A stretch of 64,000 nucleotides of DNA from Albidovulum sediminicola (GCF_025751575.1 NZ_JAOWLA010000019.1:17218-81217); one strand, 5' to 3'. Positions 19,582 through 29,680 are shown, numbered from the stretch's first letter. Program-made: numbers and translations. The notes: generated by a model from the sequence alone, not told the origin.

Positions 19582-20202
19582 TCAGTTCTTCGCGTAGAAT
19601 TCGACGACGAGGTGCGGTTCCATCTGCACGGCGTAGGGAACGTCGCCCAGCGCCGGCGTGCGCACGAAGGTCGCGGACATCTTGTTGTGGTCGGCTTCGA
19701 TGTAGTCCGGCACGTCACGCTCGGCGAGACCGACGGCCTCCAGCACGATGGCCAGCTGACGCGACTTGTCGCGGACGGCGACGACATCGCCTTCCTTGAC
19801 GCGGTAGGAACCGATGTTCACGCGCTTGCCGTTGACGGTCACATGGCCGTGGTTCACGAACTGGCGCGCGGCGAAGATGGTCGGAACGAACTTGGCGCGG
19901 TAGACAACCGCGTCCAGGCGGCGCTCCAAGAGGCCGATCAGGTTTTCACCGGTGTCGCCCTTGACGCGCTCGGCCTCGGCGTAGATGCGGCGGAACTGCT
20001 TTTCGGTCAGGTCGCCGTAGTAGCCCTTGAGCTTCTGCTTGGCGCGCAGCTGCGTGCCGAAGTCCGACAGCTTGCCCTTGCGGCGCTGGCCGTGCTGGCC
20101 GGGGCCGTAGTCACGCTTGTTGACCGGGGATTTCGCACGACCCCAGATGTTCTCGCCCATCCGGCGGTCGATTTTGTACTTGGCAGAGGTGCGTTTGGTC
20201 AC
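19582..20202 (-). CDS. rpsD: 30S ribosomal protein S4
   Basis: S4 (206 residues) binds 16S rRNA early in 30S assembly. The protein starts [20 protein letters not shown] and contains the S4 RNA-binding domain ([20 protein letters not shown], then [20 protein letters not shown]). The start is the GTG at 20202, which has an AGGAG site 8 nt upstream; open frame continues to 20319 but is leader. As usual in alphaproteobacteria it lies outside the main ribosomal-protein operons. Confidence 0.97.
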   Translation of the reverse strand: MTKRTSAKYKIDRRMGENIWGRAKSPVNKRDYGPGQHGQRRKGKLSDFGTQLRAKQKLKGYYGDLTEKQFRRIYAEAERVKGDTGENLIGLLERRLDAVVYRAKFVPTIFAARQFVNHGHVTVNGKRVNIGSYRVKEGDVVAVRDKSRQLAIVLEAVGLAERDVPDYIEADHNKMSATFVRTPALGDVPYAVQMEPHLVVEFYAKN

Positions 20203-20273
20203 CGCTGATCTCCTTCGTTGCAGGCGCCGCCCCCGATTGATCAGCCGGGCGGCTATGAAGGGCGTTGTCCTTT

Positions 20274-20305
20274 CCCTTGCGGGCGACAGGCTTCCCCTTG
20301 CGGGG
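20274..20305 (-). promoter_or_regulatory. Two GNRA-capped hairpins in the rpsD leader
   Basis: The minus-strand transcript leader contains CCCC-GCAA-GGGG (20305-20294) and then CCC-GCAA-GGG (20283-20274), two short GC stems capped by identical GCAA tetraloops. S4 is often autoregulated through mRNA structure, so these are candidate regulatory elements; that role is inference. Confidence 0.4.
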
Positions 20306-20355
20306 GCCACCAACACCAAATGAATGACCCGGGCACTTCGTCCCGGGACGGGCGG

Positions 20356-20383
20356 CTTATACAGGCCGGCGCGGGGGAGTCAA
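20356..20383 (-). promoter_or_regulatory. Sigma70-type promoter of rpsD
   Basis: On the minus strand TTGACT (20383-20378), a 16-bp spacer and TATAAG (20361-20356) make the strongest consensus promoter seen in the window. It would give a leader of about 145 nt before the GTG of rpsD. Confidence 0.6.
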
Positions 20384-20407
20384 GGGCACCACCTGCGATC
20401 TGGCCCG

Positions 20408-20809
20408 CTACTCTTGCAGGCTTTCCAGGTAGTCGGCCAGAGCGACAAGATTGACGGGCGTCGGCGTCATCACGCCCTCCCCGGTATCGACCAGCACCAG
20501 CGGTCCGTCCTGAAGCGCGACGCCAAGCTCCGGCATGACGGAGGACCGATCGCCGCGCCGCGTATACCCGTCGATGGTGGACATGACCTTCACGCGCTCG
20601 AATGTGCCGCCGTTGCGGGCCGCGATCCGCGTCAGGTCCGCGGGCGCCTTGCCAAGTCCTTCGGCCGCAGGACCGTCGCCGTTACCCCGCTCCCCATGGC
20701 ACGAGGCGCAGTAGTCGAGGTAGAGCGACCGGCCCGAAACCTGCTGTTCGGGCGCGCAGGCCGCCACAAGGACCAGCGCGGCGACCGACAGGGCAAGGAT
20801 GGGTTTCAT
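20408..20809 (-). CDS. Monohaem cytochrome c lipoprotein
   Basis: The 133-residue protein has a signal peptide with lipobox LVAAC (Cys18) and one haem c site CASCH (34-38). A likely axial Met is in the SSVMPELG region. It is probably anchored to a membrane facing the periplasm, where it carries electrons; the partner is unknown. It resembles in sequence the second cytochrome at 21383-21787: both have DLTRI, a GG-F block and a YL-S-Q end. The small transporter gene lies divergently between them. Confidence 0.85.
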   Translation of the reverse strand: MKPILALSVAALVLVAACAPEQQVSGRSLYLDYCASCHGERGNGDGPAAEGLGKAPADLTRIAARNGGTFERVKVMSTIDGYTRRGDRSSVMPELGVALQDGPLVLVDTGEGVMTPTPVNLVALADYLESLQE

Positions 20810-20939
20810 GGGCTTCCTCCGCTTGGCTCCGCGCCCGAGGATAAGGGTGCGCTAGCAAAGGCAATATGATCTGAATCAGCCCGTGACAAGGGCGCGCCGC
20901 CCCCCTAGGCTCGCCCCCGTTCCGGGAGGAGACGACGAC

Positions 20940-21386
20940 ATGACCGAGACCCTGCGCTATGCGCTCATCATGCTTGCCGCGGGTATCGGCATCCCCATCC
21001 TGGCGGCGCTGAACGCGCAGCTCGGGGGGCGCATCGGCTCCCCTGCGGCGGCCGCGACGGTTCTGTTCGTGGTGGCCTGCGGGGCCGCCCTCATCGTCAC
21101 GGTGGCGACCGGGGGGATGGGCAAGCTGGCTTTGATCCCGGCGCAGCCGCGCCACCTCTTGCTGGCGGGGTTGCTGGTCGCGTTCTACGTCCTCTCGATC
21201 ACCTGGGTCGCGCCGCGATTCGGCATCGGCAACGCGATCTTCTTCGTGCTTCTGGGGCAGTTGATCTCGGCCACGCTGATCGACCAGTTCGGGTTGTTCG
21301 GGGCCGCCGTGCGAAGCGTCGGCCCGGCGCGGATCGCGGGACTGTGCCTGATGGCGCTCGGGGTCTATCTCTGCCAGAAGGCCTAG
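20940..21386 (+). CDS. DMT-type small membrane transporter (DUF606/YdcZ-like)
   Basis: The protein is 148 residues from the ATG at 20940, which has GGGAGGAG upstream. It has about five hydrophobic helices with small residues, starting LIMLAAGIGIPILAALNAQLG, typical of the half-size DUF606 branch of drug/metabolite transporters, which function as pairs. Only one such gene is present here, so it would have to form homodimers. The substrate is unknown. It overlaps the end of the convergent cytochrome gene by 4 nt. Confidence 0.7.
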   Translation: MTETLRYALIMLAAGIGIPILAALNAQLGGRIGSPAAAATVLFVVACGAALIVTVATGGMGKLALIPAQPRHLLLAGLLVAFYVLSITWVAPRFGIGNAIFFVLLGQLISATLIDQFGLFGAAVRSVGPARIAGLCLMALGVYLCQKA

Positions 21387-21787
21387 CGCTGGATCGACAT
21401 CAGGTAGTCGACGACCTCCAGCACACGCCGGGAGGTGATGACCGGCGTGCCCTCGGGGCCATCCGCCGCGACCGGATCGCCCGCGAAGACGGCGCCGAAA
21501 ATCGGCATCGGCCCGCCATGCCCGCGCAACCCGCTGCGCCCATCTACCAGGTGAACGACCTTGAGCCAGGGGAAGCTGCCGCCCTCTCGCTCCGAGATCC
21601 GGGTCAAGTCTGGCACCGGGATCGTCAGCAGTTCGGACATCGGGCCGGTGCCGGTGGCCTCCTCTCCGTGGCAGCCGGCGCAGGCGCCCACATAGATCTC
21701 CCGCCCGGTGGCGTTTTCCTGAGCCAGGGCAGGATGACCCGCGACGAGGCCGAGGAACAGGGCAAGGAGGCAGACGGCGGGGCGCAT
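21383..21787 (-). CDS. Monohaem cytochrome c, periplasmic
   Basis: The protein is 134 residues with a cleavable signal peptide (to about AGHPALAQ) and one haem site CAGCH (36-40). An axial Met candidate lies in GGPMPIFG. Unlike its relative at 20408 it lacks a lipobox, so it should be soluble in the periplasm. The start at 21787 fits the signal peptide; the open frame extends to 21832. The redox partner is unknown. Confidence 0.85.
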   Translation of the reverse strand: MRPAVCLLALFLGLVAGHPALAQENATGREIYVGACAGCHGEEATGTGPMSELLTIPVPDLTRISEREGGSFPWLKVVHLVDGRSGLRGHGGPMPIFGAVFAGDPVAADGPEGTPVITSRRVLEVVDYLMSIQR

Positions 21788-21853
21788 GGCAGATCTCCGG
21801 GCTGGTTCGGCGCCAGTGTCGCAGGGTCGCACCCCGGCGCGCCTTGATCCGGA

Positions 21854-22531
21854 TCAGATGATGCGCCCGGCCTCAAGGCGCACGACGCGGTCCATGCGGG
21901 CGGCAAGCTCCAGGTTGTGGGTGGCGATCAGCGCCGCAAGCCCCGTTTCCCGAACCAGCGACAGCAACGTCGCGAAGACCCGGTCGGAGGTTTCGGGGTC
22001 GAGGTTCCCCGTCGGTTCATCCGCCAGCAACAGCCTCGGACGGTTGGCCAGCGCCCGGCAGAAGGCCACGCGCTGCTGTTCGCCCCCCGAGAGCGCCGCC
22101 GGGCGGTGACCGGCCCGGGGCAGGATGCCCACAAGATCCAGAAGCCGCATCGCGTGGTCCTGCGCCTCGGCGCGGGAAACACCGTTGGCCAGTTGCGGCA
22201 GGACGATGTTCTCTGCGGCCGAGAATTCCGGCAGCAGATGGTGGAATTGATAGACGAAGCCCACCTCGCGCCGCCGCGCCTCGGTCCGGGCCCGGTCGGA
22301 CAGGCCCGCCATCGCCCGCCCGGAAATCGAGACGCCGCCCGCATCGGCGGTGTCGAGAAGCCCCGCGATATGCAGCAGCGTCGACTTGCCCGCGCCCGAG
22401 GGCGCGACCAGCGCCACGATCTCGCCCGCCGCGACCCGCAGATCAAGGCCGCGCAGCACCTCGACCTGGCCCGGCAGGCCACGGTTGTAGGTCTTTTCGA
22501 TCCCCGAAAGATCCAGCACCACATCACTCAT
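21854..22531 (-). CDS. lolD: Lipoprotein-releasing ABC transporter ATPase LolD
   Basis: The 225-residue ATPase has Walker A APSGAGKS (43-50), the signature [15 protein letters not shown] and Walker [13 protein letters not shown]. It powers release of outer-membrane lipoproteins from the inner membrane to LolA. It overlaps the permease gene by 8 nt. The [11 protein letters not shown] loop and GNLD end match LolD/MacB-type ATPases, and the LolC-type neighbour settles the call. Confidence 0.92.
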   Translation of the reverse strand: MSDVVLDLSGIEKTYNRGLPGQVEVLRGLDLRVAAGEIVALVAPSGAGKSTLLHIAGLLDTADAGGVSISGRAMAGLSDRARTEARRREVGFVYQFHHLLPEFSAAENIVLPQLANGVSRAEAQDHAMRLLDLVGILPRAGHRPAALSGGEQQRVAFCRALANRPRLLLADEPTGNLDPETSDRVFATLLSLVRETGLAALIATHNLELAARMDRVVRLEAGRII

Positions 22532-23810
22532 AGCGCAGCGCCTCCACCGGGTTCATGCGCGCCGCGCGGCGGGCGGGAAAGATCGTCACGATGAACGAGA
22601 GGCTGAGCGACAGCGCCACCGCCCGGAACACGTCCCAGCCCCTGAGCTCGGCCGGAAGCCGGTAGATGCCCCGGATCGAGGGGTCCCAGGCCCCACCCCC
22701 GGTCGCCCAGTTCACCGCCGACATGATGCCATCGACATTCCAGGCGATGAGGCAGCCCAGGATGACGCCCGCGATGGTGCCGATCACCCCCACGAAGGCG
22801 CCGCAAAGGAAGAAGACCCGCAGGACCGAGCCCTCGGTGAGCCCCATGGTGCGCAGGATGCCGATGTCGCGCCCCTTGTTCTTCACCAGCATGACAAGGC
22901 CCGAGGTGATGTTCATCGTCGCGATCAGCACGATCAGCGCCAAGATCACGAACATCACGTCATCCTCGATCGAGAGCGCCGCCAGGAAGGCCGAGGACCG
23001 GTCCTTCCAGGTCCAGACGTAGCGCCCCTGCCCCGACGCCTGCAAAAGGTCGGGGACCAGCGCATCGATGCCCTCCGGGTCGTCGACGAAGATCTCGATC
23101 TGATCGGCGACGCCCTCGCGGTTGAAGAAGCTCTGCGCCTCGGCGAACGGCATGTAGATGCGGGCGCTGTCCACGTCCGCGCGCCCGACGGAGAAGATGT
23201 AGGTCACCTCATACACGTTGACGCGGGGCGAGGTGCCGAAGGCGGTCTTGACCCCGTTCGGCTGGAGAAGCTTCACCTTGTCGCCGGGAATGACCCCAAG
23301 CGCCCGCGCGATGCCCGATCCGATGGCGATGCCCGCCTCGAACCGGCCGATGTCGCCCGTCGCCTCCGGCGCGCCACGGAAGGTGGGAAGCTCCGCCAGG
23401 ACGTTGGGCGCCACGCCCAGAACTTCGCCCACGGTGGCGCGGTCACCGTAGCTGATCATTGAAAAGCCCGCGATGCGCGGATTGGCGCGGGTGACGCCGG
23501 GAATGGCCTCGATCCGCGCGGTCACCTCGGCGTAATCGGGGATCGAGATGTTGACGATGCCATTGTCCATCGCCTGCGGGTAGGCGCCGATCTCGGCGTG
23601 CGAATTGGCGCCGAGGATGGTCTGGACATATTCGGTGCGAAAGCCCGAGCGCACCGCCAGCGTGGCGACCAGCGCCATCACGCCCAGCGCGATGCCGACA
23701 AGGCTGATCCAGGTCATGACGCTGACGCCGCCTTCGGCGCGGCGGGCGCGCAGGTAGCGCCAGGCGATCATGAACTCGAAAGGGGCGAAGGGACGGGTGG
23801 CCTGTGCCAT
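22524..23810 (-). CDS. lolC: Lipoprotein-releasing ABC transporter permease LolC/LolE
   Basis: The 428-residue permease has an N-terminal membrane helix ([20 protein letters not shown]), a large periplasmic domain (about 60-270) and three C-terminal membrane helices, the FtsX/MacB layout. In many alphaproteobacteria one such protein acts as a homodimer in place of LolC plus LolE; only one permease gene is present here. It is the first gene of lolC-lolD. Confidence 0.92.
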   Translation of the reverse strand: MAQATRPFAPFEFMIAWRYLRARRAEGGVSVMTWISLVGIALGVMALVATLAVRSGFRTEYVQTILGANSHAEIGAYPQAMDNGIVNISIPDYAEVTARIEAIPGVTRANPRIAGFSMISYGDRATVGEVLGVAPNVLAELPTFRGAPEATGDIGRFEAGIAIGSGIARALGVIPGDKVKLLQPNGVKTAFGTSPRVNVYEVTYIFSVGRADVDSARIYMPFAEAQSFFNREGVADQIEIFVDDPEGIDALVPDLLQASGQGRYVWTWKDRSSAFLAALSIEDDVMFVILALIVLIATMNITSGLVMLVKNKGRDIGILRTMGLTEGSVLRVFFLCGAFVGVIGTIAGVILGCLIAWNVDGIMSAVNWATGGGAWDPSIRGIYRLPAELRGWDVFRAVALSLSLSFIVTIFPARRAARMNPVEALRYE

Positions 23811-23927
23811 GCGGGCTCCGGTGCGAAAGCCGGCGCAAGGTGGCGGGGCGGGCGCGAAAGGTCAAGCAGGCCGGTAGCGCGGCAGGATCAATTCGCGGTA
23901 ACCTGCCATCAGATCGGAGGGCCATCC

Positions 23928-24509
23928 ATGAGCTTTGTGCACACGACACCCCCGGAGGCCGCCACCGGCGCCGTTGCGGATCTGTATGAGCGGCTCTCCG
24001 CGGCGGGGCCGCTGCCGAACTGGGCGCGGCTCTTCAGCCTCAATCCCGCCCTGCTGGCCGGGTGGTCGGCCCTTCTTGAGGCCGTGAAGGCCCGTCAGGA
24101 CCCGCGCCGCTACGACGCCACCCTCGGCGCGGCGCGGGCGATCCGGTCGTCCTATTGCCTGCTTGCACATGGCAGCGTGTTGCTGAAGGACGGATTGCCT
24201 GCCGAGGCGCTGCGCGAGATCGGCGCGGAGGGTGATTCAGAGGCGCTGTCCCCCGCCGAGCGCGCGATCCTGGCCTATGCCGCCAAGATCGCCACGGACG
24301 CGACCTCCGTCACGCAAGGCGATATAGACGGGCTTCGCCAACTCGGCCTGATGGAGGAGGAAATCTTCGACATCGCAGCAACGGCTGCGGCACGCTGCTT
24401 CTTTTCGAAGCTGCTCGATGCGCTCGGCACCCTTCCCGACGCGACCTATGCCGGGATGGAGGAGAGCCTGCGCAGGGCGCTGACCGTGGGACGCCCGATC
24501 GCCGGGTAG
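23928..24509 (+). CDS. AhpD-like / carboxymuconolactone decarboxylase family protein
   Basis: The 193-residue all-helical protein contains SSYCLLAH, giving a CxxxH element (Cys77, His81) of the peroxidase-related branch of the AhpD/CMD family. The second Cys of classical AhpD (CxxC) is missing, so a thioredoxin-like peroxidase cycle is uncertain. The start at 23928 has a GGAGG site (24 nt of open leader excluded). It is divergent from lolC and has no visible functional partner. Confidence 0.75.
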   Translation: MSFVHTTPPEAATGAVADLYERLSAAGPLPNWARLFSLNPALLAGWSALLEAVKARQDPRRYDATLGAARAIRSSYCLLAHGSVLLKDGLPAEALREIGAEGDSEALSPAERAILAYAAKIATDATSVTQGDIDGLRQLGLMEEEIFDIAATAAARCFFSKLLDALGTLPDATYAGMEESLRRALTVGRPIAG

Positions 24510-24510
24510 G

Positions 24511-25011
24511 TCAGACCCGCGCCCGCCGCCGGAAAGGCGTTGTCAGGATCGACATCAGGATGCTGACCAAGGCCCAGCCGCCGACATAGCCCATGGCGCC
24601 GGTTGCCACGCCCGCCGTGGTCGCGGGAACCGCGGGCTGAAAGTCGCCCCAGGTCGCGGCAAAGGTTTCCACGTCAAGAAAGCGGTGCGGCAGCAGCGTG
24701 CGCTCAACCGGACCGGCGGCGCGCAACAGCGCCAGATCGGAGCGCAGCCGGTCCAGTTCCGTGAAGGTGGATCGCATGTCGCTTTGATGGAGCCCGGCGA
24801 AGGCATTACCCGACAGCGAGACCAACGCCTGTTCCCGGTCCATCCCTGCGGCCTGGGCAGAGGCGTCGAATTCGGCCGCCACGCGGTCCAGGGCATCGAC
24901 CTTGCCCGCCAAGCGCTGGAGATACTGCTGCGAAAACTCGGGGAACTGCGACAACGCCAGCGCGCCCGCCATTCCCCCCGCAAGGCTCAACATTCTCAGC
25001 ATCGCGCGCAT
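24511..25011 (-). CDS. DUF2937 family membrane protein
   Basis: The 166-residue protein has an N-terminal hydrophobic segment, a helical region (QYLQRLAGKVDALDRVAAEF) and a C-terminal membrane helix (about 132-156) ending with a basic tail FRRRARV. This is the DUF2937 arrangement; no function is known for the family. It converges with the AhpD-like gene, with 1 nt between stops. Confidence 0.7.
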   Translation of the reverse strand: MRAMLRMLSLAGGMAGALALSQFPEFSQQYLQRLAGKVDALDRVAAEFDASAQAAGMDREQALVSLSGNAFAGLHQSDMRSTFTELDRLRSDLALLRAAGPVERTLLPHRFLDVETFAATWGDFQPAVPATTAGVATGAMGYVGGWALVSILMSILTTPFRRRARV

Positions 25012-25099
25012 CCCGATCCGCCCAAGCCGAGATTAGCGCAAATCGGACCGGAGGCGAGCCGTTTCTGACGCGCCCCCGGCCATGCCAGCCGTCTCGGCC

Positions 25100-26437
25100 T
25101 TAGCGCCCCGCGTAGATCTGGGCGATGCGGGCCACCGCCGCCTCGGGGCTCATCTCCTCGCTGTCGCCGGTGCGGCGCGAGGTGACTTCGACCACGCCAT
25201 TGGCCAGACCGCGCGGGCCGACGGTGATGCGCCAGGGAAGGCCGATCAGGTCCATCGTCGCGAACTTCGCGCCCGCGCGCTCGTCGCGGTCGTCGTAAAG
25301 CGCCTCCAGCCCCTGGGCGCGCAGCGCCTTGTAAAGCCCCTCGCAGGCCGCGTCCGCGGCCCCGTCGCCCTGCTTGAGGTTGACGATCCCGACCGGGAAG
25401 GGCGTGACGCCCTCGGGCCAGATGATGCCCTTGTCGTCGTGGCTCGCCTCGATGATCGCGCCCAAAAGGCGGCTGACGCCGATCCCGTGGCTGCCCATCT
25501 CGACCGGCACGCGGCTGCCGTCCTTGGTCACGACGGTCGCGCCCATGGCCTCTGAATACTTGGTGCCGAAGTAGAAGATCTGCCCGACCTCGATGCCGCG
25601 CCCGACCTTGCGATGCGCCTCCGGGACCTGGTCGAACACCGCTTCGTCATGGGTTTCGTCAGTGCGCGCGTAAAGGGTCGTGAACTCCTCGCAGACCTTC
25701 GCGACCTGATCGCGGTCGTCGTAGTCGATATCGCGGGCGCCAAGCTTCAACCCGGTCACGCGGTCGTCGTAGAAGACCTCCGACTCGCCCGTCTGCGCCA
25801 GCACCAGGAATTCATGCGTGTTGTCGCCGCCGATGGGGCCTGAGGCCGCGCGCATCGGGATCGCGGTCAGGCCCATGCGTTCGTAGGTGCGCAGGTAGCT
25901 GACCATGTGGCGGTTGTAGGCGTGCAGCGCCGCATCCCGGTCCACATCGAAGTTGTAGCCGTCCTTCATCAGGAACTCGCGCCCGCGCATCACGCCGAAG
26001 CGCGGGCGAACCTCGTCGCGGAACTTCCACTGGATGTGGTAAAGCGTCAGCGGCAGGTCCTTGTAGGAGGACACGTGGCTGCGGAAGATGTCGGTGATCA
26101 TCTCCTCGTTCGTCGGACCGTAGAGCATGTCGCGCCCGTGGCGATCCCTGATGCGCAGCATCTCTTCGCCGTAATCGTCGTACCGGCCGCTTTCGCGCCA
26201 GAGGTCGGCGGGCTGCAGCGTCGGCATCAAGAGCGGGATATGGCCCGCGCGCACCTGTTCCTGGTGCACGATCTCCTCGATCCGGCGCAGGACGCGGAAG
26301 CCCAGTGGCAGCCAGGAATAGATGCCCGCCGCCTGCTGCTTGATCATGCCCGCGCGCAGCATGTAGCGGTGGCTGACGATCTGCGCCTCGGCGGGGTTTT
26401 CCTTGAGGACGGGGAGGAAATAGCGGGAAAGGCGCAT
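25100..26437 (-). CDS. proS: Prolyl-tRNA synthetase, short form
   Basis: The 445-residue class II synthetase starts [18 protein letters not shown]. It has motif 2-type [21 protein letters not shown] and a C-terminal anticodon-binding domain ([13 protein letters not shown]). It lacks the about 180-residue editing insertion of the E. coli enzyme, as is normal for alphaproteobacteria. The start at 26437 excludes a 42-residue open leader. Confidence 0.96.
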   Translation of the reverse strand: MRLSRYFLPVLKENPAEAQIVSHRYMLRAGMIKQQAAGIYSWLPLGFRVLRRIEEIVHQEQVRAGHIPLLMPTLQPADLWRESGRYDDYGEEMLRIRDRHGRDMLYGPTNEEMITDIFRSHVSSYKDLPLTLYHIQWKFRDEVRPRFGVMRGREFLMKDGYNFDVDRDAALHAYNRHMVSYLRTYERMGLTAIPMRAASGPIGGDNTHEFLVLAQTGESEVFYDDRVTGLKLGARDIDYDDRDQVAKVCEEFTTLYARTDETHDEAVFDQVPEAHRKVGRGIEVGQIFYFGTKYSEAMGATVVTKDGSRVPVEMGSHGIGVSRLLGAIIEASHDDKGIIWPEGVTPFPVGIVNLKQGDGAADAACEGLYKALRAQGLEALYDDRDERAGAKFATMDLIGLPWRITVGPRGLANGVVEVTSRRTGDSEEMSPEAAVARIAQIYAGR

Positions 26438-26472
26438 GAACGGCTCGCATCCTGTGGCTTCGGTTAGCCAAG

Positions 26473-26501
26473 GGATTATGCGAAAGCGCTCACGCAGGCA
26501 A
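26473..26501 (-). promoter_or_regulatory. Candidate promoter of proS
   Basis: On the minus strand TTGCCT (26501-26496), a 17-bp spacer and TAATCC (26478-26473) precede proS by about 36 nt. CATAAT overlaps the -10 at 15-bp spacing. The match is moderate. Confidence 0.35.
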
Positions 26502-26543
26502 GGCGGCCACCTTCCGCCGGATCGCGAAGACTTCGGCGACGCG

Positions 26544-27794
26544 CTAGGCGGCGGTATCGCCAAGGGCCCGCGTCACGTCCCGCGCCTGTCCGCCCTCCAG
26601 CAGAATCTCGCGCGGCGGTTCGTGGCTGATGAAGTGGAGCGGGCTGGCGGTCAGCCCGTAGGCGCCGCTGTTGTGAACCGCGATCACGTCGCCGACGGCG
26701 AGTTCCGGAAGGTGCACCCCGACGCCGATCCGATCCAGCGGCGTACAGAGCGGCCCGACAAGGTTGACCTTGCGGGCGGGCTCGCCGCCGCCGACCCGGT
26801 GCATCCGGTAGTTCCGGTGGATCACCATGCCGAAGTTTCCCGACGCTGGCAGATGGTTGTTCATCCCCCCGTCACAGATCGCGAAACGCGTCCCGCGCGA
26901 GTCCTTGATGGTGGTCACGCCGGTCAGGAAGTATCCCGCCTCGCCGACCAGATAACGGCCGAGTTCCAGTACCAGCCGGGCCTTACGGAACCTCGGCTGC
27001 GCGCGGAATGCGTCGAGCTCCGCCGCGATGCCACCCGCCGTGGCCGCCAGATCAAGCGGCGTGTCGTTCTCGAAATAGGGCACGCCAAGGCCCGACCCGA
27101 AGACCAGCTTTTCGGGATGGATGTCGTGGCGCGCGCAGATTTCAGAGAAGAGCTGCATGAAGATCCGGTAGTTTTCGCAGATCGCGCCCGGGACCAGGCA
27201 TTGCGTCCCCGAATAGATGTGCAGCCCGATCAGACGCAGGTTCCTGAGCGCGAGAATGCGCGGAAGCTCCTCGTGGATCGTCTCGCAGTCGATCCCGAAG
27301 GCGCTTGGCCGGCCCGCCATCTGGTCGCCGAACCCCTTCGGCACCCGGTCGGGCGCGATCCGTACCAGGATGTGCTGCACACGGCCGGCCTCGGCCGCGA
27401 TCCGGTCCGCGCGGATCGCCTCGTCCAGGGATTCGACGATCAGCTCGCCCAAGCCGCCCTCGACGGCCTCGCGCAGTTCGGCGTCGCGCTTGCCGGGGCC
27501 GGTAAAGCTCATCCGATCGGCGGTCCACCCCCCCCTCAGCCCCAGCCGCATTTCACCGATGGAGGAGATGTCGAGCGTGTCGATCCGGGTCGAAAGCCAG
27601 CGCAGAAGCTCGGGATTGGGGTTGCTCTTGGCCGCGTAGCTCAACGCAAAGCGATCGCCGAAGCCGGCCTTCAACTCGGCGATGCGCTGCTCGATCCTGT
27701 CCGTGACATACACGTAGGACGGGGTCCCGAACTCGGCAGCCACCCGGGCAAGGGCGGCATCATCTGCGCAGGCTTCCAACATTCTACCGTTCAC
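26544..27794 (-). CDS. Fold-III PLP-dependent decarboxylase (ACP-linked type)
   Basis: The 416-residue protein belongs to the ornithine/diaminopimelate decarboxylase group: PLP Lys56 in [10 protein letters not shown], the glycine loop [20 protein letters not shown] in place of the usual EPGR, and the active-site Cys350 in GPLCTPLD. The stretch [15 protein letters not shown] and the end [19 protein letters not shown] resemble decarboxylases found with exosortase A, and BtrK of butirosin synthesis, which decarboxylates an aminoacyl group on a carrier protein. The adjacent ACP and ligase support that type of reaction; the substrate is unknown. The start is GTG 27794, 3 nt after the ACP stop, or ATG 27782. 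Confidence 0.8.
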   Translation of the reverse strand: MNGRMLEACADDAALARVAAEFGTPSYVYVTDRIEQRIAELKAGFGDRFALSYAAKSNPNPELLRWLSTRIDTLDISSIGEMRLGLRGGWTADRMSFTGPGKRDAELREAVEGGLGELIVESLDEAIRADRIAAEAGRVQHILVRIAPDRVPKGFGDQMAGRPSAFGIDCETIHEELPRILALRNLRLIGLHIYSGTQCLVPGAICENYRIFMQLFSEICARHDIHPEKLVFGSGLGVPYFENDTPLDLAATAGGIAAELDAFRAQPRFRKARLVLELGRYLVGEAGYFLTGVTTIKDSRGTRFAICDGGMNNHLPASGNFGMVIHRNYRMHRVGGGEPARKVNLVGPLCTPLDRIGVGVHLPELAVGDVIAVHNSGAYGLTASPLHFISHEPPREILLEGGQARDVTRALGDTAA

Positions 27795-27797
27795 GAC

Positions 27798-28034
27798 CTA
27801 TCCGACGCTTTCGACATATCTTTCGATCCGCGCGGGCGTGTCGAAATTGTCGAGCGTCACGTCTTCCGCGCGCACCTGGATACCGCACTTCTGTTCGATG
27901 AACATGATGAGGCCGACCATCAGCACGGAATCCAGCAGCCCAGAGGAAAAAAGCTCCGTCTCCGGCTCGATCGGCTCGTCGGGTTCGAGCATGCGGGTCA
28001 GGTAATCGACGAGTTCATCCATTCGCAGGGTCAT
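27798..28034 (-). CDS. Free-standing acyl carrier protein
   Basis: The 78-residue four-helix carrier has the phosphopantetheine site Ser36 in SGLLDSVLMV and is acidic, with ETELFSSG before the site. It should be modified by a phosphopantetheinyl transferase encoded elsewhere. It differs from the fatty-acid AcpP (which has DSL) and lies between the ligase and decarboxylase genes, so it is probably the shuttle for an activated amino acid or acyl group in this cluster (inference). Confidence 0.85.
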   Translation of the reverse strand: MTLRMDELVDYLTRMLEPDEPIEPETELFSSGLLDSVLMVGLIMFIEQKCGIQVRAEDVTLDNFDTPARIERYVESVG

Positions 28035-28097
28035 TGGCGGGCACCCGCAGTCTCATTCATATGCACGTCCTGTCCTTCCACCTGACAATTCATCGGC

Positions 28098-29657
28098 CTA
28101 GTCCTGTTGGCTCCGGCTGATCCTGACGATCTCGGGGCGCGCGAGCTTGCCGCTCGCCGTGCGCGGCATGGCGGCCGTCCATAGCCGGATCTGCTTGGGC
28201 ACCATGTAGCTGGGCATGGTGCGGAAACAATGCTCGATCAGTCGATCCTTGTCGTAGCCCTCAAGCGGCGTGACCGCAACGTGGACCGCGTGACCAAGAT
28301 CCCCGTCCTCGACACCGTAGGCGACGGCCTCGGCGACGATGCCGCTGCTGTAGATGTGATCCTCGATCTCATCGGGGCTGGTGCGGAAGCCGCTCGTCTT
28401 GATCATTGCGTCGTTGCGCCCAATGAACCAGAGATCGCCATCCTCATCGACCCTGACGATGTCACCGCTGTAGACCACCTTCTCGTCTCCGATCAGGTGG
28501 CGCAGCTCCGGGCAGGTCCGGATCTTTTCGTTGGTCAGGTCCGGGCGGCCCCAGTAGCCCATGCTGACCAAGGGGCCACGATGGACAAGCTCGCCCTGCT
28601 CCCCCGGTCCGGCGATTCCGACGCCTTCCTTGATGACAAAGACCTCGGCACCGGGGATCGCCTTGCCGATGGAGCCTTTCTTGGCCTGAAAAAGCTCCGG
28701 CGCGAGGAAGGTCGAGCGGAACGACTCCGTCAGGCCGTACATGAGGTAGATGTCGGCGCCCGGGAACACGCCGGGCATCAGATCCAGGATGTCGGGCGGA
28801 ATCCGGCCGCCGGTGTTCGTGACCCGCCGCAGCGAAGGCAATGCGACGGGATTGTCGCGCAGGAACCGGACGATCGGATTTATCAGCGGCGGCACCCCGG
28901 CAAGGCCCGTCACCTCGTGCCGGACCATCGTCCGCACGATCTCCGCCGGCATCATCACCGGCTGGTGCACCACCGTCCCGCCAAGCAGGAGCATCGTCGT
29001 CAACTGGTTCAGCCCCGCGTCGAAACTGTAGACGAGAATGCTGATCAGGCGGTCGTCCTCCGACAGCCGCAGATAGCGGGCGACCGAGCGCGCGCCCGCG
29101 ATGATGTTGCGGTGGGACAGCATGACACCCTTCGGCCGCCCCGTGGAGCCGGAGGTGTAAATGATCATCGCAAGGTCGGTGTCGAGCACGGGAACCTCGC
29201 GCGCGGTCGCCTCCGGCAGGTCCCGCCAGTCGTCGAACCCCTCCGCGTCTTTCTTGAGCTCAAGCGCAAGGGCGCGGCGAACCCTGGCGGGAAATCCCGC
29301 CTTGGCCATTGCGGCGGCCGCGCGGCCGTCCGTCAGGACCATTACCGCGCCGCAGTCCTCGGCGACGTAGCCAAGCTGGTCAAGCGTCCATTGAGCGTTC
29401 ACATTCACGATGACACCGCCCACCTTCGCCACGGCCAGCATGGCCACCACTTCCTCGATGCTCTTGCGAAGATGCACGATGACGCGGTCGCCGCGCGCGA
29501 TGCCTTGGCCCGCCAGATACGCGGCAACGCGGTCGACTTCGGCATGAAGCGTGGCGTAGTCGACGGAGCGCTTGGGATCGACAAGCGCCGTCTTGCCGGG
29601 ACGAACCGCGAGGTTGTCCGACAGAAGTTGGTAAAAGGTCGTCGTCAGAGCGTTCAC
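28098..29657 (-). CDS. AMP-forming acyl/aminoacyl ligase
   Basis: This is a 519-residue ANL-superfamily enzyme. The phosphate loop IIYTSGSTGRPKG is at about 165-177, the YLMYGLTESF motif A5 region and the hinge YSGDIVRVDEDGDLWFIGR follow, and the C-terminal catalytic Lys is in PRTASGKLARPE. It should activate a carboxylate as adenylate and load it on the neighbouring carrier protein. The GTG at 29657 has GGGAGG 6 nt upstream and is preferred; a GTG at 29684 overlaps the upstream stop as GTGA. The sequence resembles ligases associated with exosortase A clusters, yet no exosortase is present. Confidence 0.85.
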   Translation of the reverse strand: MNALTTTFYQLLSDNLAVRPGKTALVDPKRSVDYATLHAEVDRVAAYLAGQGIARGDRVIVHLRKSIEEVVAMLAVAKVGGVIVNVNAQWTLDQLGYVAEDCGAVMVLTDGRAAAAMAKAGFPARVRRALALELKKDAEGFDDWRDLPEATAREVPVLDTDLAMIIYTSGSTGRPKGVMLSHRNIIAGARSVARYLRLSEDDRLISILVYSFDAGLNQLTTMLLLGGTVVHQPVMMPAEIVRTMVRHEVTGLAGVPPLINPIVRFLRDNPVALPSLRRVTNTGGRIPPDILDLMPGVFPGADIYLMYGLTESFRSTFLAPELFQAKKGSIGKAIPGAEVFVIKEGVGIAGPGEQGELVHRGPLVSMGYWGRPDLTNEKIRTCPELRHLIGDEKVVYSGDIVRVDEDGDLWFIGRNDAMIKTSGFRTSPDEIEDHIYSSGIVAEAVAYGVEDGDLGHAVHVAVTPLEGYDKDRLIEHCFRTMPSYMVPKQIRLWTAAMPRTASGKLARPEIVRISRSQQD

Positions 29658-29680
29658 GAAATGCCTCCCGGCGGGCCGGT

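Noticed and set aside
20203..20319. N-terminal extension of rpsD to 20319
   Set aside because: The extra residues are Arg/Pro-rich and unlike S4; the AGGAG-GTG at 20202 gives the exact family length of 206.
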